In this document: positions 24,825 to 33,091 of the stretch, piece by piece | How positions within the stretch are numbered: the first letter of the stretch is position 1 | How the letters are laid out: each line of letters begins with the position of its first letter | Source: Chryseobacterium defluvii | Lineage (GTDB): Bacteria; Bacteroidota; Bacteroidia; Flavobacteriales; Weeksellaceae | Direction: 5' to 3' | Length of the DNA stretch: 64,000 nucleotides | Assembly: GCF_014204415.1 (NCBI RefSeq) | Contig: NZ_JACHLE010000003.1 | Coordinates: 248,001-312,000, forward strand | The notes under the pieces: model-generated | What the model was told of the DNA's origin: nothing | Database searches by the model: none | The model's input: the letters and a program-made list of their open reading frames with translations, nothing else | Position numbers and translations under genes: made by a program

Positions 24825-25907
24825 TCATTTCAAAATATGTGTATCTATAATATATTTTGATAATTTTTTGAGTTCGATATTTTTAACGGGATGATTTCCT
24901 GGAGCTGTAAAATATTCAAACTTATTTCCTGATTTCAGATACCACACCTTATTAATTGATTGATAAGTGATTGTGTCGGGAAAAGTAATTTTTCTGAAAT
25001 TTTCCAGTAATTCTCTATCCAGAGCTATTAAAGATGCCGGGATATCTTCATCATTACAAAAAGCTTTTTCATAATGATCTTCATTCCAGTACATACATTG
25101 TTTTTCTTTTTTTTCAGCAATGTTTACAAAATTTATTCCTTCCTTTCCTCTATCTTTTCTTTTTATAGTCTGTAAGGTTTCCTGTATATCAGTCCGAATT
25201 GAAGCCTTTTCAGAATCCCCTTGTATCTTTGGGGAATCTATCACTTTTTCAGATGGGGTAATATTTCCAGATCTTTTATATTTTAATCCAAAATAGCCTG
25301 CCAAAGCTATCGAAACTGCTAAGGTACTTCCCATAAAGACTTTTCCAATTCCATTATTTCCACCAGAAGGTTCAGACCTCTTTCCCACTCTATATCCAAG
25401 TGGCTCAGCCCGTTCATTTTCAATTGGCTGATCCTGGCCTTGTGCTTCCCCTTCATCGGAATTTCCGGAATCCGGCCCCGTTATCTTCTGATCGGGTTTC
25501 TCGCTTTCTTCAGTTTCATCATCCTGATCATAATCATCAAGGCCTGCTTCTGTATAATCGTATTTATGATCATAAGGCCTGGGCTGGAAATCAATAAGCC
25601 AAGCTAATAGCTCAATATTCTTATCATCTGTTTCAACTGTTCTGCCTTTTAAAAAATTACTTAATGGCTTAAGTTTATCCGTATCAATGTTTCTGATGCT
25701 TAAGCCATAATCTGATGTATCCTCTTTTGGCAGGAAAAACAGTCTTAATGTTTTCCCATCCTTTTCCTTATATCTTTCCAAATATACTATGGAACACTCC
25801 TGTTTCAGTTTTGAAGGGGTAGGCTCTGCCAGGTTGAGAGAAAGTAATCCTCTCTCTTTTTTCTTCTGATAGGTTTCAAATACTCTATCTGCATACTTAG
25901 TAAACAT
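24825..25907 (-). CDS. Uncharacterised protein with acidic linker and one central membrane span
   Basis: 360 aa, family not recognised. Residues 1-110 look globular (MFTKYADRVFETYQKKKERG, TLRLFFLPKEDTS). Residues ~112-185 are a disordered, strongly acidic linker (DDYDQDDETEESEK). One hydrophobic helix spans ~189-208 (VFMGSTLAVSIALAGYFGL), and the C-terminal ~150 residues appear globular on the other side. With no signal peptide the likely topology is N-in/C-out, reminiscent of membrane-anchored regulators with a cytoplasmic sensing head. No neighbour gives it a job; msrA is convergent and a small exported peptide gene is divergent. Confidence 0.65.
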   Translation of the reverse strand: MFTKYADRVFETYQKKKERGLLSLNLAEPTPSKLKQECSIVYLERYKEKDGKTLRLFFLPKEDTSDYGLSIRNIDTDKLKPLSNFLKGRTVETDDKNIELLAWLIDFQPRPYDHKYDYTEAGLDDYDQDDETEESEKPDQKITGPDSGNSDEGEAQGQDQPIENERAEPLGYRVGKRSEPSGGNNGIGKVFMGSTLAVSIALAGYFGLKYKRSGNITPSEKVIDSPKIQGDSEKASIRTDIQETLQTIKRKDRGKEGINFVNIAEKKEKQCMYWNEDHYEKAFCNDEDIPASLIALDRELLENFRKITFPDTITYQSINKVWYLKSGNKFEYFTAPGNHPVKNIELKKLSKYIIDTHILK

Positions 25908-26275
25908 TTCCCAAATAAATCTGATATTAAATTTTAATCCGGAATTTCCGGAATCTCCAAATGAATATTCGGAATTCCTGAAGAATGATCAGAATCTTCG
26001 GAATCCTTTTATGCATCGACATTTGACGAGCATAACTTTGCATCAGAAATCAGAAGAAACTCTGACTTGCTATCAGAGCAAATGTACAAAACAGATTTCA
26101 TAGTGATGTGATAAAGTGAACATTAATGTCTGGATTGGGAAGCCAATTTTACTTTTCACTCTGAATCATCACACTTCCCAAAAATTTAAGAAGCGCTTCT
26201 TTTTCAAAATGTGTTACAGCCCGTGAGTATTTGCGGGAGGAAGAAAAACAATGTCAATTTTAAATTTTAGAAATA
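25908..26275. other. Divergent intergenic region with GGAATTCC-like repeats
   Basis: A 368-bp gene-free spacer between divergent genes. 25935-26010 holds several copies of CCGGAATT/TTCGGAAT words that can form alternative weak hairpins. The rest is plain AT-rich DNA, and I see no convincing -7 element or coding frame. Confidence 0.4.
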
Positions 26276-26479
26276 ATGATTCAATTTATATTAATGCTAT
26301 TTGGTTTAGCATTTTCAGGCGATAACGCAAGTACTATACCTGGTGATAATTCCACAGGTTCAACAACAGAGCAAACTTCAGGCATTGGGAACGGAACCGA
26401 TCCTGAGGGGGGAACAGGGGACGGAGATACAGGAGGCAATACCGGACAAAAACCTCCTGAACCAGGTATAAACCCATAA
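26276..26479 (+). CDS. Small exported Gly/Thr-rich peptide
   Basis: 67 aa: a short hydrophobic start (MIQFILMLFGLAFSG), then a low-complexity hydrophilic tail rich in Gly, Thr, Asp and Pro (GDPEGGTGDGDTGG-like) with no Cys. Possibly exported and extended. Family not recognised. It has its own terminator and lies 68 bp upstream of a sensor kinase gene in the same direction. A functional link with that kinase is possible but unproven. Confidence 0.5.
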   Translation: MIQFILMLFGLAFSGDNASTIPGDNSTGSTTEQTSGIGNGTDPEGGTGDGDTGGNTGQKPPEPGINP

Positions 26480-26498
26480 TTAAATCTCTAATTAAGCA

Positions 26499-26528
26499 GG
26501 GAGCAATGGAAATATTGCTCCCTTTTTT
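26499..26528 (+). terminator. Terminator between the small peptide and the sensor kinase
   Basis: GGGAGCAAT (26499-26507) pairs perfectly with ATTGCTCCC (26514-26522), followed by TTTTTT. Confidence 0.85.
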
Positions 26529-26547
26529 GTAATTTAGAAAGAAAATC

Positions 26548-28209
26548 TTGAAAAGAATTATTTTCTTCATTTTAGTAATTTTTATAGGCTGCAAAAAAGA
26601 AACCCAATCATTTTTTAATATAAATGATTATAAAAACTTAAAAAATGCTGAAAGATTTCGGGATATCGGGAATCAGGATTCCGCTTATGTATATTATATA
26701 AAGGCTAAAGAAGATCTGTTAAAAATTCATGATAACACAGAAGCTGCCCGCGCTATTACAAATATTGCCATTATAGAAAGTGACAAAGGAGATTATCATG
26801 AAAGCATCGCCAGCTCCATTGAGGCAGAGAAGCTTCTATCTCAGAAAAAGGATAGCAATTCTAAAGGTATTTCTTCTTCTAATTATAACTGCATTGCAAT
26901 ATCTTCCAAGAATTTAAAAAATTTTGATGACGCTATTCATTATTATCAATTAGCCCTATCATATTCAACGACAAAAGTAGATTCTTTAAAATACTACAAT
27001 AACATTGGAGATTCATATCTTGAGCAAAAGAATGTAAATGCAGCCAAACTTTATTTCAAAAAAGCTTTGAAAACTCCTGACATTACAGATTATGCAAGAG
27101 CTTTAAATAATCTTGCTAAAGCCAATTTTTTGGAAAATGAAACGTATGAAGCTTTTCCGGAATTAGATCAGGCATTAAAGATAAGGGTCCGCCAGAAAGA
27201 CAATCCCGGAATAAACTCAAGTCTCGCTACGATAGCCGATTACTATATGAAAAAGGATAAAAACAAAGCCCTTTTCTATGCCAAAGAAATGTATACAGTA
27301 GCCGGTAAGAATAAAAGTCCTGATGACAGGCTTGAAGCTTTACATAAAATCATGATACTTGATCCGGAAAATTCTCCGGAAAATTTTAAAAGATATGTTT
27401 CTCTTCGAGATAGCCTGCAAACGTATCGGGATAACAGTATCAAACGGCTTTCGCTTTTAAAGTATGATGTAGAAAAAGAAAAGACAAAAACTCAGCAGGT
27501 AAAAGCAGAAAGTGCTGAAAAAATACTGAAACAATATATTATTCTGGGAATTTTAGCGGCGGCTTTAGTCATATTATTAATCATTATTATCTGGTATAAA
27601 AAAAGGCAGAAGATTTTGAAGCAGGAAAAAGAATTGGAAGTTAAGAATACCCTGATCGCCATGTCTAAAAAAGTGCATGATGTGGTTGCCAATGGTCTTT
27701 ATTATGCTATGGCTGAAATTGAAAATCTTCAGAAAATTGATAAAGAAAGAATTTTGAACAAGCTCGAAATACTTTACAATAAATCCAGGCATCTTTCTTA
27801 TGATCATATTGCCACTGAAAATCATGATCATTTTAGGGAGAAAATAAAAGATTTGTTAGATGCTTTTCAAAACGAAAACAGGAAAGTTTTTATAGGAGGA
27901 AATGATCAATCTGTATGGGAAGGGCTTTCCGGCTCAAAAAAAGAAGATGTATTTCAAATAGTGCAGGAATTAATCGTCAATATGGATAAGCACAGCCGTG
28001 CAAGCCAGGTCACTTTCAGGTTTGAAAAAATTCAAGACGAAATATGCATCTTCTATTATGACAATGGAATTGGCATTAAAAACGGCATAGATCCTAAAAA
28101 CGGTCTCCGGAATACGGAAAACCGTACTAACAGCCTGAATGGAAAAATTACTTTTGATACACAAACAGAAACCGGACTGGAAATCACCATTTCATTCCCT
28201 GTTTCCTAA
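26548..28209 (+). CDS. TPR-containing sensor histidine kinase (lipoprotein-anchored)
   Basis: 553 aa from a TTG start, chosen because it gives a complete lipoprotein signal MKRIIFFILVIFIGC (C15). A TPR array follows (~35-290; YYQLALSYS, YFKKALKTPD), then a coiled coil, one membrane helix (330-349), a DHp region with KKVHDVVANGLYYAM (H377, HisKA_3-like) and a HATPase domain (N478 in ELIVNMDKHS, DNGIGI 505-510). A short G2 region is seen. Periplasmic TPRs sense an unknown partner; output is phosphotransfer to the regulator encoded 10 bp downstream. The architecture is common in flavobacteria. Confidence 0.87.
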   Translation: MKRIIFFILVIFIGCKKETQSFFNINDYKNLKNAERFRDIGNQDSAYVYYIKAKEDLLKIHDNTEAARAITNIAIIESDKGDYHESIASSIEAEKLLSQKKDSNSKGISSSNYNCIAISSKNLKNFDDAIHYYQLALSYSTTKVDSLKYYNNIGDSYLEQKNVNAAKLYFKKALKTPDITDYARALNNLAKANFLENETYEAFPELDQALKIRVRQKDNPGINSSLATIADYYMKKDKNKALFYAKEMYTVAGKNKSPDDRLEALHKIMILDPENSPENFKRYVSLRDSLQTYRDNSIKRLSLLKYDVEKEKTKTQQVKAESAEKILKQYIILGILAAALVILLIIIIWYKKRQKILKQEKELEVKNTLIAMSKKVHDVVANGLYYAMAEIENLQKIDKERILNKLEILYNKSRHLSYDHIATENHDHFREKIKDLLDAFQNENRKVFIGGNDQSVWEGLSGSKKEDVFQIVQELIVNMDKHSRASQVTFRFEKIQDEICIFYYDNGIGIKNGIDPKNGLRNTENRTNSLNGKITFDTQTETGLEITISFPVS

Positions 28210-28219
28210 AAAGGACAAA

Positions 28220-28885
28220 ATGTTTAAAAAGATTTTAATTGCGGAAGACCAGCAATGTGCTAATTTATCTGTCCAAAAAGTTTTGGAAGAGTTGGATATT
28301 CAGAATGTGGATTACGTTTATTACTGTGATGATGCCCTGGCCAAAATACAAAAGAGCCTCCGGGAAAACAATCCTTATGACCTGCTGATTACCGATCTGT
28401 CTTTTGAAGAAGATCATTATACACAAAATATTAAAGACGGCAAAGAACTTGTGAAAATAGTAAGACAGAAATATCCCGATATAAAAGTTATTGTTTTTTC
28501 AGGAGAAAGAAGCAACGGAGTTGTGGATAATCTGTTCAAGGAATATCAGATTGATGGTTTTGTACATAAGGCCCGCCATGATGCGAAAGAGCTTAAACAG
28601 GCTATCAATGCGGTCAACAATAATCAAAAACATCTTCCCCAAGATCTGCAACGGTCTATAAAGAAAATGAACACCTATGAGCTCTCTACTTATGACCTTA
28701 AGCTTATCAATCTTCTTGCTGAAGGTGTCCGGCAGAAAGATATCCCTGAACACCTTCAAAATGATAATATCAAGCCGAATAAATTAAGCAGTATTGAAAA
28801 AAGATTAAATCTTATCAAAGTTTCTCTCGAAGTCAACAGCAATGAACAGTTAATAGCGCTCTGTAAGGATTTGAGATTTATCTAA
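28220..28885 (+). CDS. Response regulator with C-terminal HTH
   Basis: 221 aa from the ATG at 28220, 10 bp after the kinase stop; a longer in-frame start at 28139 overlaps the kinase and is not used. The receiver domain has E9/D10, phospho-acceptor D59 (LLITDLSF), Ser in VIVFSGE and Lys in FVHKARH. The C-terminal part (~150-221) has LSTYDLKLINLLAEGVRQKDI, a NarL/LuxR-like HTH in the position where SEREVL..G.S.KEI is expected, though diverged. Forms a two-component pair with the upstream TPR kinase; targets unknown. Confidence 0.85.
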   Translation: MFKKILIAEDQQCANLSVQKVLEELDIQNVDYVYYCDDALAKIQKSLRENNPYDLLITDLSFEEDHYTQNIKDGKELVKIVRQKYPDIKVIVFSGERSNGVVDNLFKEYQIDGFVHKARHDAKELKQAINAVNNNQKHLPQDLQRSIKKMNTYELSTYDLKLINLLAEGVRQKDIPEHLQNDNIKPNKLSSIEKRLNLIKVSLEVNSNEQLIALCKDLRFI

Positions 28886-28903
28886 ACAGATACTCATTCT
28901 TAT

Positions 28904-28936
28904 AAAACCTTTTCAAATGTTGAAAAGGTTTTTTGT
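28904..28936 (+). terminator. Terminator after the two-component pair
   Basis: AAAACCTTTTCAA (28904-28916) pairs perfectly with TTGAAAAGGTTTT (28920-28932), 3-nt loop, then a T-run. Confidence 0.88.
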
Positions 28937-29008
28937 TTTTACGGTTTCCCGTAAGGAAAATTGTTTTCATATAAATATTTTTGAAATAAATCTTTAAAAC
29001 ATATTATA

Positions 29009-29173
29009 ATGACAACACTAAATGACAAATGGGAATTTTATAAAGATGCAGCCAATAAATGGAGATGGAGAAGAACATCTCCCAATGGAAATATTGTAGG
29101 CGCTTCAGCACAAGGATATGTAAATAAATCTGACTGTATTGATAATGCTATAAGAAACGGGTATAACCCATAA
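29009..29173 (+). CDS. DUF1508 (YegP-like) mini-protein
   Basis: 54 aa: WEFYKDAANKWRWRRTSPNG ... NIVGASAQGYVNKSDCIDNA is the single-repeat DUF1508 pattern (W-x-W-R, NG-x-I-x-x-S, Y-x-x-K-x-x-C). Small, cytoplasmic; role unknown. It ends 11 bp before the nuclease-like gene, so the two are probably co-transcribed. Confidence 0.82.
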   Translation: MTTLNDKWEFYKDAANKWRWRRTSPNGNIVGASAQGYVNKSDCIDNAIRNGYNP

Positions 29174-29184
29174 TATTTAAAATT

Positions 29185-30249
29185 ATGGATCTTAAACTTA
29201 AATTAGAGCAATTACAACAAAAGGTCGTTGGCCTGAAAGAGCAGATCAATACCGAAGAGGCTACAAAAAATGCTTTTGTTATGCCATTTATACAAATTTT
29301 AGGTTATGATATTTTCAATCCTACTGAAGTAATTCCTGAACACATTTGCGATATAGGAACAAAAAAAGGCGAAAAAGTAGACTATGTGATCAAGAAAAAT
29401 GATGAGCCTATTTTAATCATCGAATGTAAGCATTGGAAAGAAAGTGCTGATGCACACAATTCTCAGCTTCATCGTTATTACCATGTCTCAAAATCCCGGT
29501 TTGGAGTCCTGACAAATGGAATCATATACAACTTCTATACGGATTTGGAAAAACCCAACATTATGGATGAAAAACCTTTTTTTACTTTAAATATTGAAGA
29601 CTTGAAAGACAATTCCATAAAAATCCTTGAAAGCTTTACTAAAAATGATTATAATCTGGAGAGCATTTTAGATTCCGCTGAAGCCCTGAAATATATAAAA
29701 GCTATCCGAAAAGAGTTTGAAAAAGAAATTGAGAACCCTTCTGATGAGCTGGTAAAATTACTGGTAAACAGATTTTTTGAGAAGTCCTTAACTGCGAACA
29801 GAATGGTCCCATTTAAGGAATATACGAAGAAAGCATTAGCTACATCAATTAATGAATCTATCAGTCATCGATTGAAATCTGCCCTGAATATAAATGAGCA
29901 AATTGAAAAACAGGAGGATATAATAAAGGCTGCTCATATCGATGAAAATAATGATTCAAAGATAATTACAACTGAAGAAGAAATAGAGGCCTTTCAAATT
30001 GTAAAGGCAATTTTAAGAGAAAAAATTCCTTCTGTAAGAATTGCACATCGAGATACGTTATCTTACTTTGGTGTACTGCTGGATGATAATAATAGAAAAC
30101 CTATCTGCAGATTTCATTTCAATACTGTAAATAAATATCTGGAAACATTCCATAACGGAAAAGATGCGGGAGAAAAAATACTTTTAAATAGTCTTGATGA
30201 AATATATAATTTCAGAGAAGAACTTCATAAAACTTTAGAAAACTATTAA
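29185..30249 (+). CDS. Orphan HsdR N-terminal-like (PD-(D/E)xK) nuclease-domain protein
   Basis: 354 aa. The N-terminal half matches the type I restriction HsdR_N region: E24 in NTEEATKNAF, FIQILGYDIFNPTEVIPE, D66 in KVDYVIK, and E80-C-K82 in ILIIECKHW, the PD-(D/E)xK catalytic set. It ends the domain with HRYYHVSKSRFGVLTNGIIYNFY. No helicase motor follows, and no HsdM/HsdS gene is nearby, so it is not a complete restriction enzyme. The C-terminal ~150 residues (QIVKAILREKIPS..RIAHRDTLSYFGVLLDDN) recur in other free-standing members. Possibly a defence or nucleic-acid-processing enzyme; partner DUF1508 protein upstream. Confidence 0.82.
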   Translation: MDLKLKLEQLQQKVVGLKEQINTEEATKNAFVMPFIQILGYDIFNPTEVIPEHICDIGTKKGEKVDYVIKKNDEPILIIECKHWKESADAHNSQLHRYYHVSKSRFGVLTNGIIYNFYTDLEKPNIMDEKPFFTLNIEDLKDNSIKILESFTKNDYNLESILDSAEALKYIKAIRKEFEKEIENPSDELVKLLVNRFFEKSLTANRMVPFKEYTKKALATSINESISHRLKSALNINEQIEKQEDIIKAAHIDENNDSKIITTEEEIEAFQIVKAILREKIPSVRIAHRDTLSYFGVLLDDNNRKPICRFHFNTVNKYLETFHNGKDAGEKILLNSLDEIYNFREELHKTLENY

Positions 30250-30294
30250 TAAAATGATTGAAATATCTTAAGGGTATTCATTAAACTATTAATC

Positions 30295-30807
30295 ATGAAA
30301 AGAGTATTATTTTTTATTACAGTATTTTCAAGCCTATCCATTTTATTTTCCTGCTTCAAAGCCAATGACAGCATAAGCCATGACGGAAAATGTACCGGAT
30401 CAGCCTACTGTACAGCATGCTCCAACTGTTCAAGCTGCAAACATTGCAGCTCCGGAGGAAGTTGTGGTGTATGTGGCGGTGGGTCTGATAGAACATCTTT
30501 TTATAACACTTCCAACAATAGGAAAAAAAGCAGGATTCCTAAAAAGTCCGGTAAAGCAAACATCAGAAATCATACAGACCTTATGCCTGAGACCTCATTC
30601 TATAATTCATCTTCAGCTATAATATATTATGCAAAAAAAGAGATCGTCAATATCCGCAAAGGGCCGGGAGTGGAGTTCCCTATAATAGAGAAAATAAAAC
30701 AAGGCTCAAAACTGATTAAAATTGAAAAAAACGGATCTTGGCTCTATGTAAGGGTCTGGAAAACGGGAACTGAGGGGTTTGTTCAAAATAAAGATATTAA
30801 AAACTAA
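30295..30807 (+). CDS. Cys-rich lipoprotein with C-terminal SH3 domain
   Basis: 170 aa. Lipoprotein signal with lipobox SILFSC (C20); a Cys cluster (C33, 39, 42, 45, 48, 51, 57, 60; CxxCxxCxxCxxC spacing) in a Ser/Gly background; a Lys/Ser-rich linker; and a bacterial SH3b domain (~110-168; VNIRKGPGVEFPIIEKIKQG, GSWLYVRVW, GFVQNKDI). SH3b domains often bind cell-wall or peptide ligands. The Cys cluster could hold metal or form stacked disulfides. Surface-anchored; function unknown. Confidence 0.78.
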   Translation: MKRVLFFITVFSSLSILFSCFKANDSISHDGKCTGSAYCTACSNCSSCKHCSSGGSCGVCGGGSDRTSFYNTSNNRKKSRIPKKSGKANIRNHTDLMPETSFYNSSSAIIYYAKKEIVNIRKGPGVEFPIIEKIKQGSKLIKIEKNGSWLYVRVWKTGTEGFVQNKDIKN

Positions 30808-30827
30808 AAACCTTCAATATATTTTAT

Positions 30828-30858
30828 AAAAAGCGAAGAAAAATCTTCGCTTTTTATT
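30828..30858. terminator. Bidirectional terminator
   Basis: AAAAAGCGAAGA (30828-30839) and TCTTCGCTTTTT (30844-30855) form a perfect 12-bp stem. Flanking A and T runs allow use from both strands between convergent genes. Confidence 0.88.
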
Positions 30859-31303
30859 TTTTTACCATTTCTGTATGCGGAATATCATCTTCCAGATATT
30901 TTTTTCCCGTATCTTCAAAACCAAATTCAGAATAAAATTTCAGCAAATAATCCTGTGCTGAAATTCTGACCTCCGAAGTATGAAAACGGTTCTCAATGGT
31001 TTCAACAGCATACTGTATAAGCTGTCTTCCTAAGTTTTTCCCCCTACCCTTTTCAGTTGTTAAAACTCTGCCTATTGAGGTCTCATCGTATTTAATTCCC
31101 TTATTAAAAATACGGCAGTAGGCTAAAACCAACCCTTTTTCCTCTGCCCAGAGGTGTAACGCTTTTTGGTCATAGTCATCCAGATCCGGATAAGGGCAAT
31201 TCTGTTCCTCTACAAAAACATCAATACGAGCCTTCAAAACCTGATATATTTCCGAAACTGTAAATTCATCAAAAGTCTTAATCTTCCAGACAATATTACT
31301 CAT
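30854..31303 (-). CDS. GNAT N-acetyltransferase, ElaA-like
   Basis: 149 aa with the ElaA/GNAT layout: LKARIDVFVEEQNCPYPDLDDYD, then AYCRIF, GRVLTTEKGRGKNLGRQLIQ (acetyl-CoA loop, RGKNLG) and YLLKFYSEFGFEDTGKKYLEDDIPHTEM. Acetyl-acceptor unknown. Its start overlaps the end of engB by 8 bp, so it is translationally coupled behind that gene. Confidence 0.9.
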   Translation of the reverse strand: MSNIVWKIKTFDEFTVSEIYQVLKARIDVFVEEQNCPYPDLDDYDQKALHLWAEEKGLVLAYCRIFNKGIKYDETSIGRVLTTEKGRGKNLGRQLIQYAVETIENRFHTSEVRISAQDYLLKFYSEFGFEDTGKKYLEDDIPHTEMVKK

Positions 31304-31919
31304 CGAAACTCACATTATTATGCGTTAAAAAATCATTCGTTTTTTCTATAAAACCGAGGATCTCATCACCCCCCTCTTTTTTTTCGGCAGAAGTAACGTA
31401 CAATTCAGGAAGATCTTCCCAGGTTTTATGCAGTTCAGCCTTATAATCTTCCACATTCTTTAACACTCCATTGGGTTTCAGCTTATCTGCCTTGGTAAAC
31501 ACAATTGAAAAAGGAATCCCGCTCTCTCCACACCATTGCACAAATTCCAAATCTATTTTTTGAGGGGTATGCCTCACATCTACCAATACAAAAAGATTGA
31601 CAAGATTTCTCCTGTTTAAAATATAATTCGTGATCAGCTTTTCAAAATCCTTTCTCTGAACCTTTGAAACTTTAGCATATCCGTAACCCGGCAAATCTGT
31701 AAGATACCAGTTCTCATTTACTAAAAAATGATTAATCAGCTGTGTTTTTCCAGGTGTTTGTGACGTTTTGGCAAGATCCTTCCTGTTCATCATAGCATTG
31801 ATCAGGGAAGATTTTCCCACATTGGATCTCCCGATAAAAGCATATTCGGGAATATTGGGTTCGGGGCAATCCTGCCATCTTCCGCTGCTCTTTACAAAAT
31901 CTGCTGTTTTAATAACCAT
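31296..31919 (-). CDS. engB: Ribosome biogenesis GTPase YihA/YsxC (EngB)
   Basis: 207 aa. G1 motif GRSNVGKSS (30-38), G2 TPGKT, G3 DLPGYG, G4 TKAD (FTKADKLK) and G5-like SAEK: all five GTPase motifs are in order. Needed for 50S subunit assembly in the cytoplasm. Followed by the overlapping GNAT gene. Confidence 0.96.
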   Translation of the reverse strand: MVIKTADFVKSSGRWQDCPEPNIPEYAFIGRSNVGKSSLINAMMNRKDLAKTSQTPGKTQLINHFLVNENWYLTDLPGYGYAKVSKVQRKDFEKLITNYILNRRNLVNLFVLVDVRHTPQKIDLEFVQWCGESGIPFSIVFTKADKLKPNGVLKNVEDYKAELHKTWEDLPELYVTSAEKKEGGDEILGFIEKTNDFLTHNNVSFDE

Positions 31920-32056
31920 TTTCGAATATTTTTAGAAAAATAAACCATTAAGAAGATCCTTAATGGTTGTTTGTTGAGAGTTGATGGTTAATAGCCTCAT
32001 CTCGTGTTTCATCCGAAAACCCACGATCAACTCATAACTTTTAATTTATAACTCTT

Positions 32057-32818
32057 TTATGCTTTACCTTTTAACCAGTTATAAAGAATTTCATTGAACT
32101 CATCCGGTTTTTCCATCATCGCCGCATGTCCGCATTTATCAATCCAAAACAAATCCGAATTTGGAATAAACTTATGCATATCCTCAGCAACTTCCGGAGG
32201 CGTCACATTATCCTGTTTTCCCCAGATAATGCACGTAGGACATGTGATCTTAGGAAGATCATTCAACATATTATGTTTGATGGCACTTCTTGCCAGCATT
32301 ACGGTTTTTATTCCCTTCATCCGGTCATTCACCACATTAAAAACCTCATCTACCAGATCCTCGGTAGCTACTGCAGGATCATAAAAGACCTCTTCCGTCT
32401 TCTTCCTTATATAAGACCTGTCGTTTTTTCTTGGAAAACTGTCCCCGAAAGTCCTTTCATACAGTCCTGAGCTTCCTGTCAGGACAAGATTCTTTACCAG
32501 ATCCGGCCTTGCAAGAGCCAAAATAAGACCTACATGGCCTCCCATTGAATTTCCAACAATAGTCACAGGCCCGGAAACATGACTTTCTATAAATTTGATA
32601 ATATATTTTGCAAGAGTGGTAAGATTAGTATTGAGTACCGGCAAATCGTAGATAGGCAATTGAGGCACATAGACCTTAAATCCTTTCTCTGAAAAAAAAT
32701 TCACCATTTTATCAAAATTACTTAATCCACCCATTAATCCGTGCAACAGCACCAATGGATGTCCTTTTCCTGCCTCTATAAAGGTATATTTCTTTTCTTT
32801 TTTTGTACTGAATATCAT
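32057..32818 (-). CDS. Alpha/beta hydrolase
   Basis: 253 aa with oxyanion start LLHGLMGG (~24-31), nucleophile elbow GNSMGG (S91), acid in IIWGKQDNVTP and His in IDKCGHAAMMEKP. Full catalytic triad, no signal, cytoplasmic. The motif string resembles the MhpC/BioH-like esterase group, but substrate is undetermined. Has its own promoter; shares orientation with engB but is 137 bp upstream of it. Confidence 0.9.
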   Translation of the reverse strand: MIFSTKKEKKYTFIEAGKGHPLVLLHGLMGGLSNFDKMVNFFSEKGFKVYVPQLPIYDLPVLNTNLTTLAKYIIKFIESHVSGPVTIVGNSMGGHVGLILALARPDLVKNLVLTGSSGLYERTFGDSFPRKNDRSYIRKKTEEVFYDPAVATEDLVDEVFNVVNDRMKGIKTVMLARSAIKHNMLNDLPKITCPTCIIWGKQDNVTPPEVAEDMHKFIPNSDLFWIDKCGHAAMMEKPDEFNEILYNWLKGKA

Positions 32819-32841
32819 AAAAATGCTTTAATAAAGCCCTG

Positions 32842-32849
32842 CAAAAATA
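32842..32849 (-). promoter_or_regulatory. -7 promoter element for the alpha/beta hydrolase
   Basis: On the minus strand this reads TATTTTTG, an exact TAnnTTTG match 23 bp upstream of the start codon at 32818. Confidence 0.6.
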
Positions 32850-33043
32850 CAAATTAAACCTCAAAAATATTTTGATATCCCTAATTTAAAATAAAAATAA
32901 TATAATACTGCCCTTTTTATGGTTTTTTTTCAAAACCTCTTTATTATGGCTTAAATAACAGTCTTCTTAAACATCAAAATATCAATCACTTATCATAGAA
33001 ATATTAAACCTCTTATAAAACTTATTAACATTAAGTCAAAAAG

Positions 33044-33068
33044 TGGGAAAAAGTGGGAAATTTTGGAA
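33044..33068 (+). promoter_or_regulatory. MraZ operator: three TGGGA-type direct repeats at 10-bp spacing
   Basis: TGGGA at 33044 and 33054 and TGGAA at 33064 repeat with an exact 10-bp period (five bases plus five-base spacers). This is the arrangement described for MraZ binding sites (TGGGN repeats) ahead of dcw clusters. It lies 24 bp before the mraZ ATG, so MraZ probably represses its own operon here. Confidence 0.82.
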
Positions 33069-33091
33069 ATATTTATATAAATTTGTCCCAA

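Noticed and set aside
25935..26010. GGAATTCC-like words examined as a CRISPR or iteron array
   Set aside because: Units are short, unevenly spaced and imperfect; no spacer structure and no cas or rep gene nearby.
33053..33091. GTG start for mraZ
   Set aside because: It is located inside the MraZ operator repeats; the ATG at 33092 gives the conserved N-terminus.
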